From contig NZ_CP121464.1 of assembly GCF_029690045.1 (NCBI RefSeq), forward strand, positions 2,418,001 to 2,482,000: 64,000 nt of DNA, written 5' to 3'. The notes under the pieces were generated by a model, which worked only from the letters and a program-made list of their open reading frames with translations, searched no databases and was not told the origin of the DNA. The DNA is from Janthinobacterium rivuli (lineage in GTDB: Bacteria > Pseudomonadota > Gammaproteobacteria > Burkholderiales > Burkholderiaceae_D). How positions within the stretch are numbered: position 1 is the stretch's first letter; every line of letters starts with the position of its first letter. A program made the position numbers and the translations under genes. Positions 9,892 through 19,153 of this stretch are shown one piece after another.

Positions 9892-10824
9892 TCAGGCGGG
9901 TGAATAGGCCAGCCGGACGTAGATGGGTGCAAACGGTTCTGCCTGCGTGATCTCGATCAGGGTTTCCTTGGCCAGTTCCAGCAGGGCCACGAAGTTGACC
10001 ACCACTACGGGCACGCCGCCGGCAATGTCGAACAGCTCGCTGAACTCGACGAAGCGCGACGACTGCAAATGGCGCAGGATGCTCGACATGTGCTCGCGCA
10101 CGGACAGTTCCTGGCGGCTGATGCGGTGATGCTGGGTCAGCTTGGCGCGTTTCAGCACGTCGAGCCACGCCTGCTGCAAGTCCACCGGTTCCACGTCGGG
10201 CCAGGTGGGCGTCAGGCTTTGCTCGATGAAAATCTGCGTGCGCACGAAATCGCGCTCGAACTGCGGGATGGCGTTCAGGTCGTAGGCGGCCAGCTTGATC
10301 TGCTCGTATTCGAGCAGGCGGCGCACCAGTTCGGCGCGGGGGTCGCCGCCATCTTCCTCGACGTCGCTCTTGCGCGATGGCAAGAGCATGCGCGACTTGA
10401 TCTCGATCAGCATGGCCGCCATCAGCAAGTACTCGGCGGCCAGTTCCAGGTTGCGCACGCGGATCTGGTCGACATATTTCAGATATTGCAGGGTCACCTG
10501 CGCCATCGGAATATCGAGAATGTTGAAATTTTGCTTGCGGATCAGGTAGAGCAGCAAGTCGAGCGGGCCTTCGAAGGCTTCGAGGAAGATTTCCAGCGCG
10601 TCCGGCGGAATGTACAAATCCGTCGGCATGCGCAGCATCGGCTCGCCATACAGGCGGGCGATGCCCAGCGGGTCGGCGGCCGGCGCCGCGTCCGTTACTG
10701 CCGTGGCCGATGTTGCAGGGTCGCCGCTGCCGTCGCCTTCAGCGACAGGTGGGAGCGACTCGATGACTGCGCCGGCACCGGAAGCGTCGGCTTCCGGCGT
10801 GACTGCAGACTCTTCAGGCAACAT
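9892..10824 (-). CDS. scpA: Segregation and condensation protein ScpA
   Basis: A 310-residue kleisin subunit of the SMC-ScpAB chromosome condensation complex. The ScpA core begins near residue 75 (FEGPLDLLLYLIRKQNFNIL) and includes LVRRLLEYEQIKLAA. The C-terminus is a winged-helix region. The first ~65 residues are an Ala/Pro/Asp-rich low-complexity extension, so the start could be further in, for example near MRMPTDLYIPP. Upstream DUF3460 ends 17 bp away, suggesting one transcript. Confidence 0.92.
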   Translation of the reverse strand: MLPEESAVTPEADASGAGAVIESLPPVAEGDGSGDPATSATAVTDAAPAADPLGIARLYGEPMLRMPTDLYIPPDALEIFLEAFEGPLDLLLYLIRKQNFNILDIPMAQVTLQYLKYVDQIRVRNLELAAEYLLMAAMLIEIKSRMLLPSRKSDVEEDGGDPRAELVRRLLEYEQIKLAAYDLNAIPQFERDFVRTQIFIEQSLTPTWPDVEPVDLQQAWLDVLKRAKLTQHHRISRQELSVREHMSSILRHLQSSRFVEFSELFDIAGGVPVVVVNFVALLELAKETLIEITQAEPFAPIYVRLAYSPA

Positions 10825-10841
10825 CGTGCCGGTTCCAGATC

Positions 10842-11051
10842 TTAGTTCTTGTTCTGGTAAACGTAAGCCTGTTGCTTGACGGCTGACGCCAGCTGGCGTT
10901 CCTGCTCATCGATGCTGACGGCCGGCTTGTCCCACAGCAGGGCGCGGCCCGCTTGCTGGCCCGCCTCCATGCCAGGGTTCTTGGCCTTCAGTTCGGCGAT
11001 GAACAAGGTGTGGTCGGATACGTAGTTGTTGTGTTTTGCAGGCAGTTTCAT
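10842..11051 (-). CDS. DUF3460 family small protein
   Basis: A 69-residue protein starting MKLPAKHNNYVSDHTLFIAE, with WDKPAVSIDEQERQ near the C-terminus. It resembles DUF3460, a small family often found just before scpA in Burkholderiales. No function is known to me. A longer upstream reading frame exists, but the ATG at 11049-11051 gives a typical family-length protein preceded by purine-rich AGAAGAGA. Confidence 0.8.
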   Translation of the reverse strand: MKLPAKHNNYVSDHTLFIAELKAKNPGMEAGQQAGRALLWDKPAVSIDEQERQLASAVKQQAYVYQNKN

Positions 11052-11158
11052 ATTCTCTTCTGAGTGTCTTATGGGTAAGGTCAGCCGGCCGTATTTTACC
11101 GCGCCGTGCGGCCTGGCGGGTTGTTGTATCGGCAAGTCCGGGGCGAAATTGCTAAAAA

Positions 11159-11641
11159 TCAATAACGCAGCAAACGCCGCATCACCATCGGCGCCGGTTC
11201 GGCGGGGTTGGCGTGCGAATATTCCAGTTCTTCGGCCAGGTCGAATTCGAAGGCCGCATAAAAATCGATCAGCTTGCGCTGGTCGCGCCGCACGGCCAGG
11301 CGCAATTCCTCGGCCTGGCACGACAGGCCGTGATGAATGATGGCTTCCAGTAAATGCTGCGAAACGTGGCTGCCCCGGTAGGCGGGCAGTACGCCCATGC
11401 GTGAAATCTTCCAGATGGCGGGATCGCTGTCGAGCGGCATCCAGCGCAGCGAACCGGCTGGAATGTCGTCGATCAGCAACAGAAAACCGCCGCCGTGGCG
11501 CAATTGCTCTTCCACTTGCTGCGCCGTCTCGTGGTGTCCACTGGACGAGGCGGCCACCTTGCCGGCCCACGCGGCGCGGGTCAGCTCGGCCATCAGTTGT
11601 GCATCGGCATTTGTTGCTTCGCGCACCACGATATTCATCAT
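11159..11641 (-). CDS. GNAT-family N-acetyltransferase
   Basis: A 160-residue protein with a GNAT fold. The beta-4/alpha-3 acetyl-CoA region is ISRMGVLPAYRGSHVSQHLL, in which the usual second Gly of Q/RxxGxG/A is partly altered (RGSHVS). The C-terminal part (LRLAVRRDQRKLIDFYAAF) matches the family's last helices. It starts 16 bp after the metG stop and is probably co-transcribed with it. The substrate is unknown. Confidence 0.85.
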   Translation of the reverse strand: MMNIVVREATNADAQLMAELTRAAWAGKVAASSSGHHETAQQVEEQLRHGGGFLLLIDDIPAGSLRWMPLDSDPAIWKISRMGVLPAYRGSHVSQHLLEAIIHHGLSCQAEELRLAVRRDQRKLIDFYAAFEFDLAEELEYSHANPAEPAPMVMRRLLRY

Positions 11642-11657
11642 CGGTCCTTGTGCTGGC

Positions 11658-13814
11658 TTAACGGATGCGCATGCCAGGTTCGGCGCCCGGCCACGGGTTC
11701 AGGATGTAGATGCCTGGATTGGCCTTCTCGTCTGCGCTCGATGCGGCCATGACCATGCCTTCGGAAATGCCGAACTTCATCTTGCGCGGCGCCAGATTGG
11801 CCACCAGCACGGTCAGCTTGCCGACCAATTCTTCCGGCTGGTAAGCCGAGCGGATGCCCGAGAATACGTTACGCAGACGGCCTTCGCCCGCATCGAGGGT
11901 CAGGCGCAGCAGCTTGTCGGAACCGTCCACCAGTTCGCAATTGACGATTTTCGCGATGCGCAGGTCGACCTTGAGGAAGTCGTCGATCTTGATTTCGGGC
12001 GCCAGTTCCTCGATGGCGGCTGCGGCCGGAGCAGCGGATACTGCGTCATTCGCGGCGTCGCCGGCCGGTGCGGCAATGGCGGCGGCCGCTTGCGGCGCGT
12101 CGAACAGCGCTTCGATCATCTTCGCATCCATGCGCGTCATCAAATGGCTGTAGGCGCCGATGGTGCGGCCCAGCATGCTGTTCGAGACGGCGTCGCCGAA
12201 CACTTGCGTGTCGGCCCAAGTAAATTCTGCGTCGTTGAGGAACGAGGCCACGTTCTTGGCCACGCCCGGCAGGACCGGCGACAGCAAAATCGTCAGCTGG
12301 CGGAACAGGATCAGGGCCGTGGTGCACACGTCGTGCAGTTCCGCCGTCTTTTCGGCGTCCTTGGCCAAAATCCACGGCTTGTTTTCATCGACATACTGGT
12401 TGGTGATGTCGGCGATTTCCATGATTTCGCGCAAGGCCTTGCCGAATTCGCGGTTCTCGAAGTGCGCGGCGATGCTGGCCTGGCGCTCGACGATGACGCC
12501 GTTGACGTCCACCGTCAGGGCGCGGTTGATCCAGCTTTGCGCGCCTTCCGACAGCGTCGACGCCAGTTTGCCGTCGAAACGCTTGGCGATGAAGCCGGCG
12601 CAGCGGCTGGCGATGTTCACGTACTTGCCGATCAGGTCGCTGTTCACGCGGGCGACAAAGTCTTCGCCGTTGAAGTCCAGGTCTTCCACTTTCGAGTTCA
12701 GCTTGAAGGCGATGTAGTAGCGCAGCCATTCCGGGTTCATGCCCAGGTCCAGGTAGCGCAGCGGCGAGATGCCCGTGCCGCGCGACTTCGACATTTTTTC
12801 GTTGTTGACCGTCAGGAAGCCGTGTACGTTGACTTTCAGTTTGTCGATCACCGGGTGATTGGCGAACTTCAGCATGGCGGGCCAGAACAGCAAGTGGAAG
12901 GAAACGATGTCCTTGCCGATGAAGTGGATCTGTTCCGTCGACGGGTCATTCAGGAAGGCGTCGAAATCGATGCCTTTCTTGTCGCAATAGTTTTTCAGGC
13001 TGGCCAGGTAACCGACGGGCGCATCCATCCACACATAGAAGAATTTACCAGGTGCATCAGGAATCGGGATGCCGAAGTAGGGCGCATCGCGCGAAATATC
13101 CCAGTCGGCCAGCTTTTCACCGGCTTCGCCCAGCCATTCGCTGACCTTGTTGACCATTTCCGGCTGCAAGCGGCCTGGCGTATTGAGCCAATCTTTCAGG
13201 AATTCGAAGCAGCGCGGGTCGGACAGCTTGAAGAAATACTGTTCCGACGGCTTCATCACGGGCGTCGCGTTGGTAAACACGGAGAACGGGTTGACCAGGT
13301 CGGTTGGCTGGTAGGCGGCGCCGCACACTTCGCAATTGTCGCCGTACTGGTTCTTGGCACCGCATTTCGGGCATTCGCCCTTGATGTTGCGGTCGGCCAG
13401 GAACATGCCCTTGACCGGATCGAAGAAGCGGTCGACGGTTTTCGTGACGATCAGGCCCGTATCGCGCAACTTGCGGTAGATCGATTGCGACAGGTCGACG
13501 TTTTCAGGCGAGTCGGTCGAATACCAGTTGTCGAAGGCGATATGGAAGCCGTCGAGGTACTGGGCGCGGCCGGCCGCGATGTTGGCGACGAATTGCTGCG
13601 GCGTGATGCCTTCCTTTTCGGCGGCGATCATGATGGGCGTGCCATGCGTATCGTCGGCGCCCACAAAGTGCACTTCACGGTCGGCTGCGCCATCGCGTTG
13701 CATTCGCTGGAACCGGACCCAGATATCGGCCTGGATGTATTCCATGATGTGGCCAATGTGAAAAGCGGCGTTTGCGTAAGGCAGGGCAGTGGTGACGAAC
13801 AGCTTGCGAGTCAT
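11658..13814 (-). CDS. metG: Methionyl-tRNA synthetase
   Basis: A 718-residue class I aminoacyl-tRNA synthetase. HIGH is in [13 protein letters not shown] near residue 20, and a zinc knuckle is [23 protein letters not shown] is in [13 protein letters not shown]. An Ala-rich linker leads to a C-terminal EMAPII-like tRNA-binding domain ([15 protein letters not shown]) that promotes dimerisation. The start is the ATG at 13812-13814 ([16 protein letters not shown]), because upstream codons of the open frame do not resemble MetG. It is divergent from apbC. Confidence 0.97.
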   Translation of the reverse strand: MTRKLFVTTALPYANAAFHIGHIMEYIQADIWVRFQRMQRDGAADREVHFVGADDTHGTPIMIAAEKEGITPQQFVANIAAGRAQYLDGFHIAFDNWYSTDSPENVDLSQSIYRKLRDTGLIVTKTVDRFFDPVKGMFLADRNIKGECPKCGAKNQYGDNCEVCGAAYQPTDLVNPFSVFTNATPVMKPSEQYFFKLSDPRCFEFLKDWLNTPGRLQPEMVNKVSEWLGEAGEKLADWDISRDAPYFGIPIPDAPGKFFYVWMDAPVGYLASLKNYCDKKGIDFDAFLNDPSTEQIHFIGKDIVSFHLLFWPAMLKFANHPVIDKLKVNVHGFLTVNNEKMSKSRGTGISPLRYLDLGMNPEWLRYYIAFKLNSKVEDLDFNGEDFVARVNSDLIGKYVNIASRCAGFIAKRFDGKLASTLSEGAQSWINRALTVDVNGVIVERQASIAAHFENREFGKALREIMEIADITNQYVDENKPWILAKDAEKTAELHDVCTTALILFRQLTILLSPVLPGVAKNVASFLNDAEFTWADTQVFGDAVSNSMLGRTIGAYSHLMTRMDAKMIEALFDAPQAAAAIAAPAGDAANDAVSAAPAAAAIEELAPEIKIDDFLKVDLRIAKIVNCELVDGSDKLLRLTLDAGEGRLRNVFSGIRSAYQPEELVGKLTVLVANLAPRKMKFGISEGMVMAASSADEKANPGIYILNPWPGAEPGMRIR

Positions 13815-13974
13815 GATTGATGCACTTTTGGGATGGATAATAGGACATTTTAACAGCGGAAAGGCAATATGAGCAGATGCAGCGCCGGCAAGTGATGCTT
13901 TTGCCGCCATCGCGCCATGCAAATTTGCGCTAGACTGCGCGTATTGCACATATGTAGTACACACGGAGATTTAC

Positions 13975-15063
13975 ATGAGCATCACAGTAGAAGACGTCAA
14001 GGCCGCGCTGGCCCAGGTTATTGATCCAAATACACATAAAGATTTCGTTTCCAGCAAAACCGTCAAGAATCTGAAGGTCGATGGCGATGATATTTCCCTC
14101 GACATCGAACTGGGCTACCCCGCCAAAAGCCAGATCGACCTGATCCGCAAATCCGTGCTGGCCGCCCTGCGCGTGCTGCCGGGTGTGGGCAACGTCAGCG
14201 TGGGCGTGTCGTCGAAAATCATTTCGCACACGGTGCAGCGCGGCTTGAAGCCGATGAGCAACGTGAAAAACATCATCGCCGTCGCTTCCGGCAAGGGCGG
14301 TGTGGGCAAATCGACCACGGCCGTCAACCTGGCCCTGGCCCTGGCGGCCGAAGGCGCCACCGTTGGCATGCTGGACGCCGATATCTATGGTCCGTCGCAA
14401 CCGATGATGCTGGGCATCAGCGGCCAGCCAAAAACCCTCGACGGCAAGAGCATGGAGCCGATGGAAAACCACGGCCTGCAAGTGTCGTCGATCGGCTTCA
14501 TGATCGATCCGGACGAGCCGATGGTGTGGCGCGGCCCGATGGTCACGCAAGCCTTGCAGCAACTGCTGGACCAGACCAACTGGCGCGACCTCGATTACCT
14601 GATCGTCGACATGCCGCCAGGTACGGGCGACATCCAGCTGACCCTGTCGCAGAAAGTGCCCGTCACGGGCGCCGTCATCGTCACGACGCCGCAGGACATC
14701 GCCCTGCTGGACGCGCGCAAGGGCTTGAAAATGTTCGAGAAGGTCGGCATCCCGATTCTGGGCGTGGTGGAAAACATGAGCACGCACATCTGCTCGAACT
14801 GCGGCCATGCGGAAGAAATCTTCGGCGCCGGCGGCGGCTCGAAGATGTGCGCGGACTTTGGCGTGGAATTCCTCGGCGCCTTGCCGCTGACCATGGCGAT
14901 TCGCCAGCAGACGGATTCGGGCACGCCGACCGTCGTGGCCGAGCCGGAAGGCCCTGTCGCCGTGATCTACAAGCAGATCGCCCGCACCATCGCGATCAAG
15001 GTGGCGGAAAAGGCGAAGGACATGACCAGCAAGTTCCCGAGTATCGTGATCAAGAACGATTGA
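13975..15063 (+). CDS. apbC: Iron-sulfur cluster carrier ATPase ApbC/Mrp
   Basis: A 362-residue P-loop ATPase that carries and transfers Fe-S clusters. The N-terminal MIP18/DUF59 domain covers residues 1-~80. The deviant Walker A is ASGKGGVGKSTTAVN, followed by MLDADIYGPSQPMM and DMPPGTGDIQLTLSQ. The CSNC motif that binds the bridging cluster is in HICSNCGHAEEIFG. CGGAG lies upstream of the ATG. The gene diverges from metG, and the 160-bp gap carries both promoters. Confidence 0.96.
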   Translation: MSITVEDVKAALAQVIDPNTHKDFVSSKTVKNLKVDGDDISLDIELGYPAKSQIDLIRKSVLAALRVLPGVGNVSVGVSSKIISHTVQRGLKPMSNVKNIIAVASGKGGVGKSTTAVNLALALAAEGATVGMLDADIYGPSQPMMLGISGQPKTLDGKSMEPMENHGLQVSSIGFMIDPDEPMVWRGPMVTQALQQLLDQTNWRDLDYLIVDMPPGTGDIQLTLSQKVPVTGAVIVTTPQDIALLDARKGLKMFEKVGIPILGVVENMSTHICSNCGHAEEIFGAGGGSKMCADFGVEFLGALPLTMAIRQQTDSGTPTVVAEPEGPVAVIYKQIARTIAIKVAEKAKDMTSKFPSIVIKND

Positions 15064-15095
15064 TCGATAGCCAGCTTAAGCCCAAGGCAAAGACT

Positions 15096-15122
15096 GGGGT
15101 CGAACCCTCAGGGTTCGACCCC
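15096..15122. repeat. Palindromic repeat family A, copy 1
   Basis: A 27-bp palindrome: 12-bp arms (GGGGTCGAACCC and its complement) around TCA. It lies between apbC and the DUF4399 gene. Two further copies are at 17458 and 21484. The element would also form a strong hairpin in the apbC transcript. Confidence 0.9.
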
Positions 15123-15211
15123 GGCTCTTTATGGGTTAACAATCCTGCGCCATTGTCAGCAGGAATATGGTTTCATGCAGTCCGTGTTGTTATCAAACAA
15201 GAGGAGACATC

Positions 15212-15619
15212 ATGCAATTGACCACCGTATTCCTGCGTAAAGCCGCCGTCGTGATCGCCGGCAGCCTGCTGGCCGCCAGCGCTTTCGCCCAATCCGTTTC
15301 CTTCGTCGAGCCAGTCGATGGCGCGACGGTGACGAGCCCGTTCAAAGTGAAATTTGCCATCAAAGGCATGGACGTCAAGCCGGCCGGCGACATGACGGCC
15401 AAGACGGGCCACCATCATCTGCTCATCAATATGGGGCCGATGAAGGCGGGCGAGATGATACCCATGGATGACAAGCATTTGCATTTCGGCAAAGGACAAA
15501 CGGAAACGGACGTCACCTTGCCGCCGGGCCAGTACACGCTCACCATGCAGTTTGCCAATGGTGCGCACCAGTCATATGGACCGGAGTTGAGCAAAAGCAT
15601 CAAGGTGACGGTCAAGTAA
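15212..15619 (+). CDS. DUF4399 periplasmic protein
   Basis: A 135-residue secreted protein. The signal peptide ends near SAFA (KAAVVIAGSLLAASAFAQ). The mature part is a single beta-rich domain with SFVEPVDGATVTSPFKVKF, the His-rich TGHHHLLIN and DDKHLHFGKGQTET. This matches DUF4399, whose conserved histidines suggest metal or ligand binding but whose role is unknown. The start at 15212 has GAGGAG upstream. The open frame further upstream lacks a signal sequence. Confidence 0.85.
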   Translation: MQLTTVFLRKAAVVIAGSLLAASAFAQSVSFVEPVDGATVTSPFKVKFAIKGMDVKPAGDMTAKTGHHHLLINMGPMKAGEMIPMDDKHLHFGKGQTETDVTLPPGQYTLTMQFANGAHQSYGPELSKSIKVTVK

Positions 15620-15645
15620 GTCAGGCAGATTGTCTGTTGCGGCAT

Positions 15646-15681
15646 AAGGCCGGGTTCCAGCGATGGAACCTGGCCTTTTTT
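15646..15681 (+). terminator. Intrinsic terminator after the DUF4399 gene
   Basis: A long stem AAGGCC-GGTTCCA / TGGAACC-GGCCTT with one internal mismatch and loop GCGA, followed by TTTTTT. Confidence 0.92.
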
Positions 15682-15758
15682 ATATTGTTGCCTCTTGTCA
15701 TTATTGTGTCATATAGTCGGCGTATGCTGGCCGGTGGCCTAACTTTTGATGAGCGGAT

Positions 15759-17435
15759 ATGACGAAACATTTCTCCCTTTCCCGGCAACTGGCGCAGGCG
15801 CTGCTGCTGGTCGCTGGCGTGGCGGCGTGCCAGGCGCATGCGGCCAAGGCAGTTCCCAATGCTGCGACGCAGCCGAAGCTGGTCGTCGTGCTGGTGGTCG
15901 ATGGCTTGCCGCAGGAACAGGTGACGCGCTACCGCGAGCAGTTCGGCCAGGGCGGTTTCCGCCGCCTGCTGGAGCAGGGCGCGTGGTTCAGCGACGCGCA
16001 CCAGGCGCACGGCATCACGGTCACCGCCATCGGCCACTCGGCCGTGCTGTCGGGCGCTTACCCGTACCAGCATGGCGTGATCGGCAATAACTGGATCGAC
16101 CCCGTCACGAAGAAATCCGTGTATTGCACCGAGGATGGTAATTTCCATTACATCGGCGAAGAGACGCAACCCGACGACGGCACGGCGCCGACCAAGCTGC
16201 GCGTGAGCACCCTGGGCGATGAATTGCGCTATTCCACGGGCGACAAGTCCAAGGTCGTCACGGTATCCGGCAAGGACCGGGGCGCCATCCTGCTGGCCGG
16301 GAAAACGGGCACGGCGTACATGTACATGGAAAAGACGGGCAATTTCGCCAGCAGCACCTACTATATGCAGCAGCATCCGCAATGGGTGCAGCGCTACCAG
16401 GCCGCCAAGCCGCAGGACCGCTATTACGGCAAGAGCTGGACGCCGCTGCTGGCCGATTCGGCCTATGTCAATGATGCCCGCGATGACATCGTGGCGGCCA
16501 AGCTGGGCACGCGCAACACCTTCCCGTTTGCCTACTACAGCGACAGCGGCAAGCTCGATGGCGAGTACTACAGCCGCCTGAAATCCGGCCCCTTCCTCGA
16601 TGAGCTGACCCTGGAATTCGCCCGCGCCGCCATCGATGGCGAGAACCTGGGCCGCAACCCGGCCGGCGTGCCCGATATTCTCGGCGTGAGCCTGTCCGCG
16701 CACGACTACGTGAACCATGCCTACGGCCCGGAAAGCAAGATGTCGCACGACCACCTGCAGCGCCTGGACCGCATGCTGGCCGGCTTCTTTGCCGACCTCG
16801 ATAAAAAAGTCGGCATGGACAACGTGCTGGTGGTGCTGACGGCCGACCATGGCTTTGCCAACGTGCCGGAATTTGCCGAAACGCGCGGCTTCTCGGCCAA
16901 GCGCATCGATGGCGCCAAACTGGTCGATGCCTTGAACCAGCACCTGGCGACAAGCCTGGGCATCGACAAGCTGGTGACGACGTCCTCGCTGCCGAATATC
17001 TACCTCGATTACGCGCTGGCGGAAAAGAGCGGCATCCATCGCGCCGCGCTGGAAGACGCGGCGGCCCGCTTTCTGATGCAGCAGGACGGCCTGGCCCAAG
17101 TCTATACGCGCACGCAGATGGAAACGGGAGCCGTCGCCACGCGCATGGACACCCTGATGCGCCGCGCCTGGAACCGCCAGCTGTCGGGCGACCTGATGGT
17201 CGTTACCAAGCCGGCCTGGTACTTCGGCAAGGGCAGCGGCGGCACGTCGCACGGCACACCTTACACGTATGACACCAACGTGCCGCTGATGGTCTTCGGC
17301 CCCCGCTGGATCAAGCCGGGCGCCTACGGCCAGTACGCGGAAGTGGTCGACATCGCGCCGACCTTGGCCCACCTGCTGCGCATACGCCAGCCGTCGGCGT
17401 CGGAGGGGCGGGTGTTGACGGAGGCGGTGAGGTAA
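15759..17435 (+). CDS. Alkaline phosphatase-superfamily phosphodiesterase (PafA-type)
   Basis: A 558-residue secreted hydrolase of the type I phosphodiesterase/nucleotide pyrophosphatase clan. An N-terminal signal peptide ends near QAHA. Metal and nucleophile motifs in order are VLVVDGLPQEQV (first Asp), HGITVTAIGHSAVLSGAYP with the likely Thr nucleophile, SLSAHDYVNHAYGP (Asp/His), VVLTADHGFANVP (Asp-His) and GGTSHGTPYTYD (His). This resembles PafA-type alkaline phosphatases. Phosphate scavenging from organic esters in the periplasm is the likely role. Substrate choice between mono- and diesters cannot be settled here. Confidence 0.88.
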   Translation: MTKHFSLSRQLAQALLLVAGVAACQAHAAKAVPNAATQPKLVVVLVVDGLPQEQVTRYREQFGQGGFRRLLEQGAWFSDAHQAHGITVTAIGHSAVLSGAYPYQHGVIGNNWIDPVTKKSVYCTEDGNFHYIGEETQPDDGTAPTKLRVSTLGDELRYSTGDKSKVVTVSGKDRGAILLAGKTGTAYMYMEKTGNFASSTYYMQQHPQWVQRYQAAKPQDRYYGKSWTPLLADSAYVNDARDDIVAAKLGTRNTFPFAYYSDSGKLDGEYYSRLKSGPFLDELTLEFARAAIDGENLGRNPAGVPDILGVSLSAHDYVNHAYGPESKMSHDHLQRLDRMLAGFFADLDKKVGMDNVLVVLTADHGFANVPEFAETRGFSAKRIDGAKLVDALNQHLATSLGIDKLVTTSSLPNIYLDYALAEKSGIHRAALEDAAARFLMQQDGLAQVYTRTQMETGAVATRMDTLMRRAWNRQLSGDLMVVTKPAWYFGKGSGGTSHGTPYTYDTNVPLMVFGPRWIKPGAYGQYAEVVDIAPTLAHLLRIRQPSASEGRVLTEAVR

Positions 17436-17457
17436 AAGAACCCCGGTGCGAAAAGCC

Positions 17458-17484
17458 GGGGTCGGACCCTCAGGGTCCGACCCC
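17458..17484. repeat. Palindromic repeat family A, copy 2
   Basis: A 27-bp palindrome with arms GGGGTCGGACCC and its complement around TCA. It lies between two convergent genes, the phosphatase (+) and the phospholipase D-like gene (-). An extra overlapping hairpin (ACCCCGG...CCGGGGT) lies on its left side. Confidence 0.9.
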
Positions 17485-17518
17485 AGGGTTTGTCGGTGGG
17501 TTGGCCGTTAAAAAGGTA

Positions 17519-19090
17519 CTACAGCAGCCAGTCTATCGGCAGCACCGACAGAATCGCCACCCCCATGCGCTTCCACACGCTGGTGCCCGGTTCCGTGTCG
17601 TAGCGCGTTGTGGTGCCGCTGGCGTCGCGGGCGATCCAGTACAGCGCACCGTCGTCGCCCAGCATGACCTGGTAAGCGCGTTGCGGGATCGTGGTGCGCA
17701 TGGCCTGGCCCAGCTGGCTGGCCAGCGCGGGGCTGTCGATGACGAGGCCCATTTCCGTATTCAATTCGATCGAGCGCGGGTCGAAGTTGAACGAACCGAC
17801 GAAGACGCGCTGGTCGTCGACGGCAAAGGTCTTCGCATGCAGGCTCGATGCGGAGCTGCCGAAGCGGCCGGTCTGTTCGCGCGCATCGCCGCGTTCCCAC
17901 GAGCGGCGCGACTCGTACAGCAGCACGCCCGCTTCCAGCAGCGGCTTTCTCCACTTCGCATAACCCGCATGCACGGCCGCCACGTCGGTCGCTTCCAGCG
18001 CATTCGTCAGGATGCGCACGCCCACGCCTTTTCTTGCCAGGTCGGCAAAGGCTTGCGTGCCCGACTTGCCGGGCACGAAATACGGCGACACCAGGTCCAC
18101 TTCCTTTTCCGGCACACCGAGCAGGTTTTGCAGCTTGTCCGCCACGCCCGTGCCGGGCCTGGCCTGGTCCAGCACCTTGGCTGGGTCGTCGCTGACCATG
18201 CGCGTCCTGGCCCATTCGAAGGGCAGGGTGCGTTCCATCATCTGCTTGACGAAAGGCGAGGTGCGCAGCGCCTGCACGTATTCCTCGGCTGCCTTGGTGT
18301 CGTCGATGCGGTCCGCCTCGGCGGCGATGGTGGCCGCGTCGCCCTCAACAGGGCTGGTCAGCAGCAGCCTGGCAGGGTAGGCCGATGTGCTGTTCCAGTA
18401 GCGGTCGAAATCGTGCGAGACATCGTCGACGACGGGGCCGATGGCCAGCACGTCCAGGTCGGCGAACAGCACGTCGCCGGCCGCGCCAAAATATTCATCG
18501 CCCACATTGCGCCCGCCGACGATGGTGGCCTGGTTATCGGCCGTGAACGATTTGTTGTGCATGCGCCGGTTGAGGCGGGAAAAATCCGTGGCAAAGGCGA
18601 GAACGCGCGGTGAACGGGGCGCGAAGGGATTGAACAGGCGGATTTCCAGATTCTGCTGCTTGCCCAGCATCGTCAGGGTCTGGTCCAGGCCCGCCGTGTT
18701 GTTATCGTCGAGCAGCAGGCGCACACGCACGCCCCGTTCTGCCGCCTGGCGCAGGGCATCGAACAGCAAGGTGCCCGTGATGTCCTTGTGCCAGATGTAG
18801 TACTGCACGTCCAGGCTGCGCTGGGCGGCGGCGGCCAGCAGGGCGCGCGCGGCAAAGGCATCGCGTCCGTCCACCAGCGGATAAATGCCGGACACGCCCG
18901 GATGCTGCGCCACCATGGGCGCAATGGCCGTGGCCAGCTGGGTGTGCTTTGTGTCGGCAATGACGGTGGAGGGAATGCGGCCTTCCAGCGAGGGCAGTGA
19001 AGCGCAGCCGGTGAGGATGGCGGACAGCAGCAGGGGCAGCAGAGGCAGCAGAAAAACGCCGCTGCGGCGGGCAAGGGTGGTGGCGGGCAT
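17519..19090 (-). CDS. Phospholipase D/cardiolipin synthase-like lipoprotein (ClsC type)
   Basis: A 523-residue protein with a lipoprotein signal (lipobox LTGC, Cys29). It has two HxKxxxxD catalytic motifs: MHNKSFTADNQ (His178, Lys180, Asp185) followed by GGRN, and LHAKTFAVDDQ near residue 417 followed by GSFNFDPRS. Two HKD motifs with a membrane anchor resemble ClsC/YmdC-type cardiolipin synthases, which join phosphatidylglycerol with another phospholipid. A general phospholipase D activity is also possible. It is convergent with the phosphatase upstream. Confidence 0.87.
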   Translation of the reverse strand: MPATTLARRSGVFLLPLLPLLLSAILTGCASLPSLEGRIPSTVIADTKHTQLATAIAPMVAQHPGVSGIYPLVDGRDAFAARALLAAAAQRSLDVQYYIWHKDITGTLLFDALRQAAERGVRVRLLLDDNNTAGLDQTLTMLGKQQNLEIRLFNPFAPRSPRVLAFATDFSRLNRRMHNKSFTADNQATIVGGRNVGDEYFGAAGDVLFADLDVLAIGPVVDDVSHDFDRYWNSTSAYPARLLLTSPVEGDAATIAAEADRIDDTKAAEEYVQALRTSPFVKQMMERTLPFEWARTRMVSDDPAKVLDQARPGTGVADKLQNLLGVPEKEVDLVSPYFVPGKSGTQAFADLARKGVGVRILTNALEATDVAAVHAGYAKWRKPLLEAGVLLYESRRSWERGDAREQTGRFGSSASSLHAKTFAVDDQRVFVGSFNFDPRSIELNTEMGLVIDSPALASQLGQAMRTTIPQRAYQVMLGDDGALYWIARDASGTTTRYDTEPGTSVWKRMGVAILSVLPIDWLL

Positions 19091-19153
19091 GGCGGGCTTT
19101 CATCGAGTTGCCCCGATGTTAGCAGATGCGCATGCCCGCACGCGGGCGCGGTT

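Noticed and set aside
11397..13820. 807-codon plus-strand frame opposite metG
   Set aside because: A shadow of metG, which has HIGH, KMSKS and zinc motifs. The plus frame has only low-complexity Arg/Gln/Val/Asp runs.
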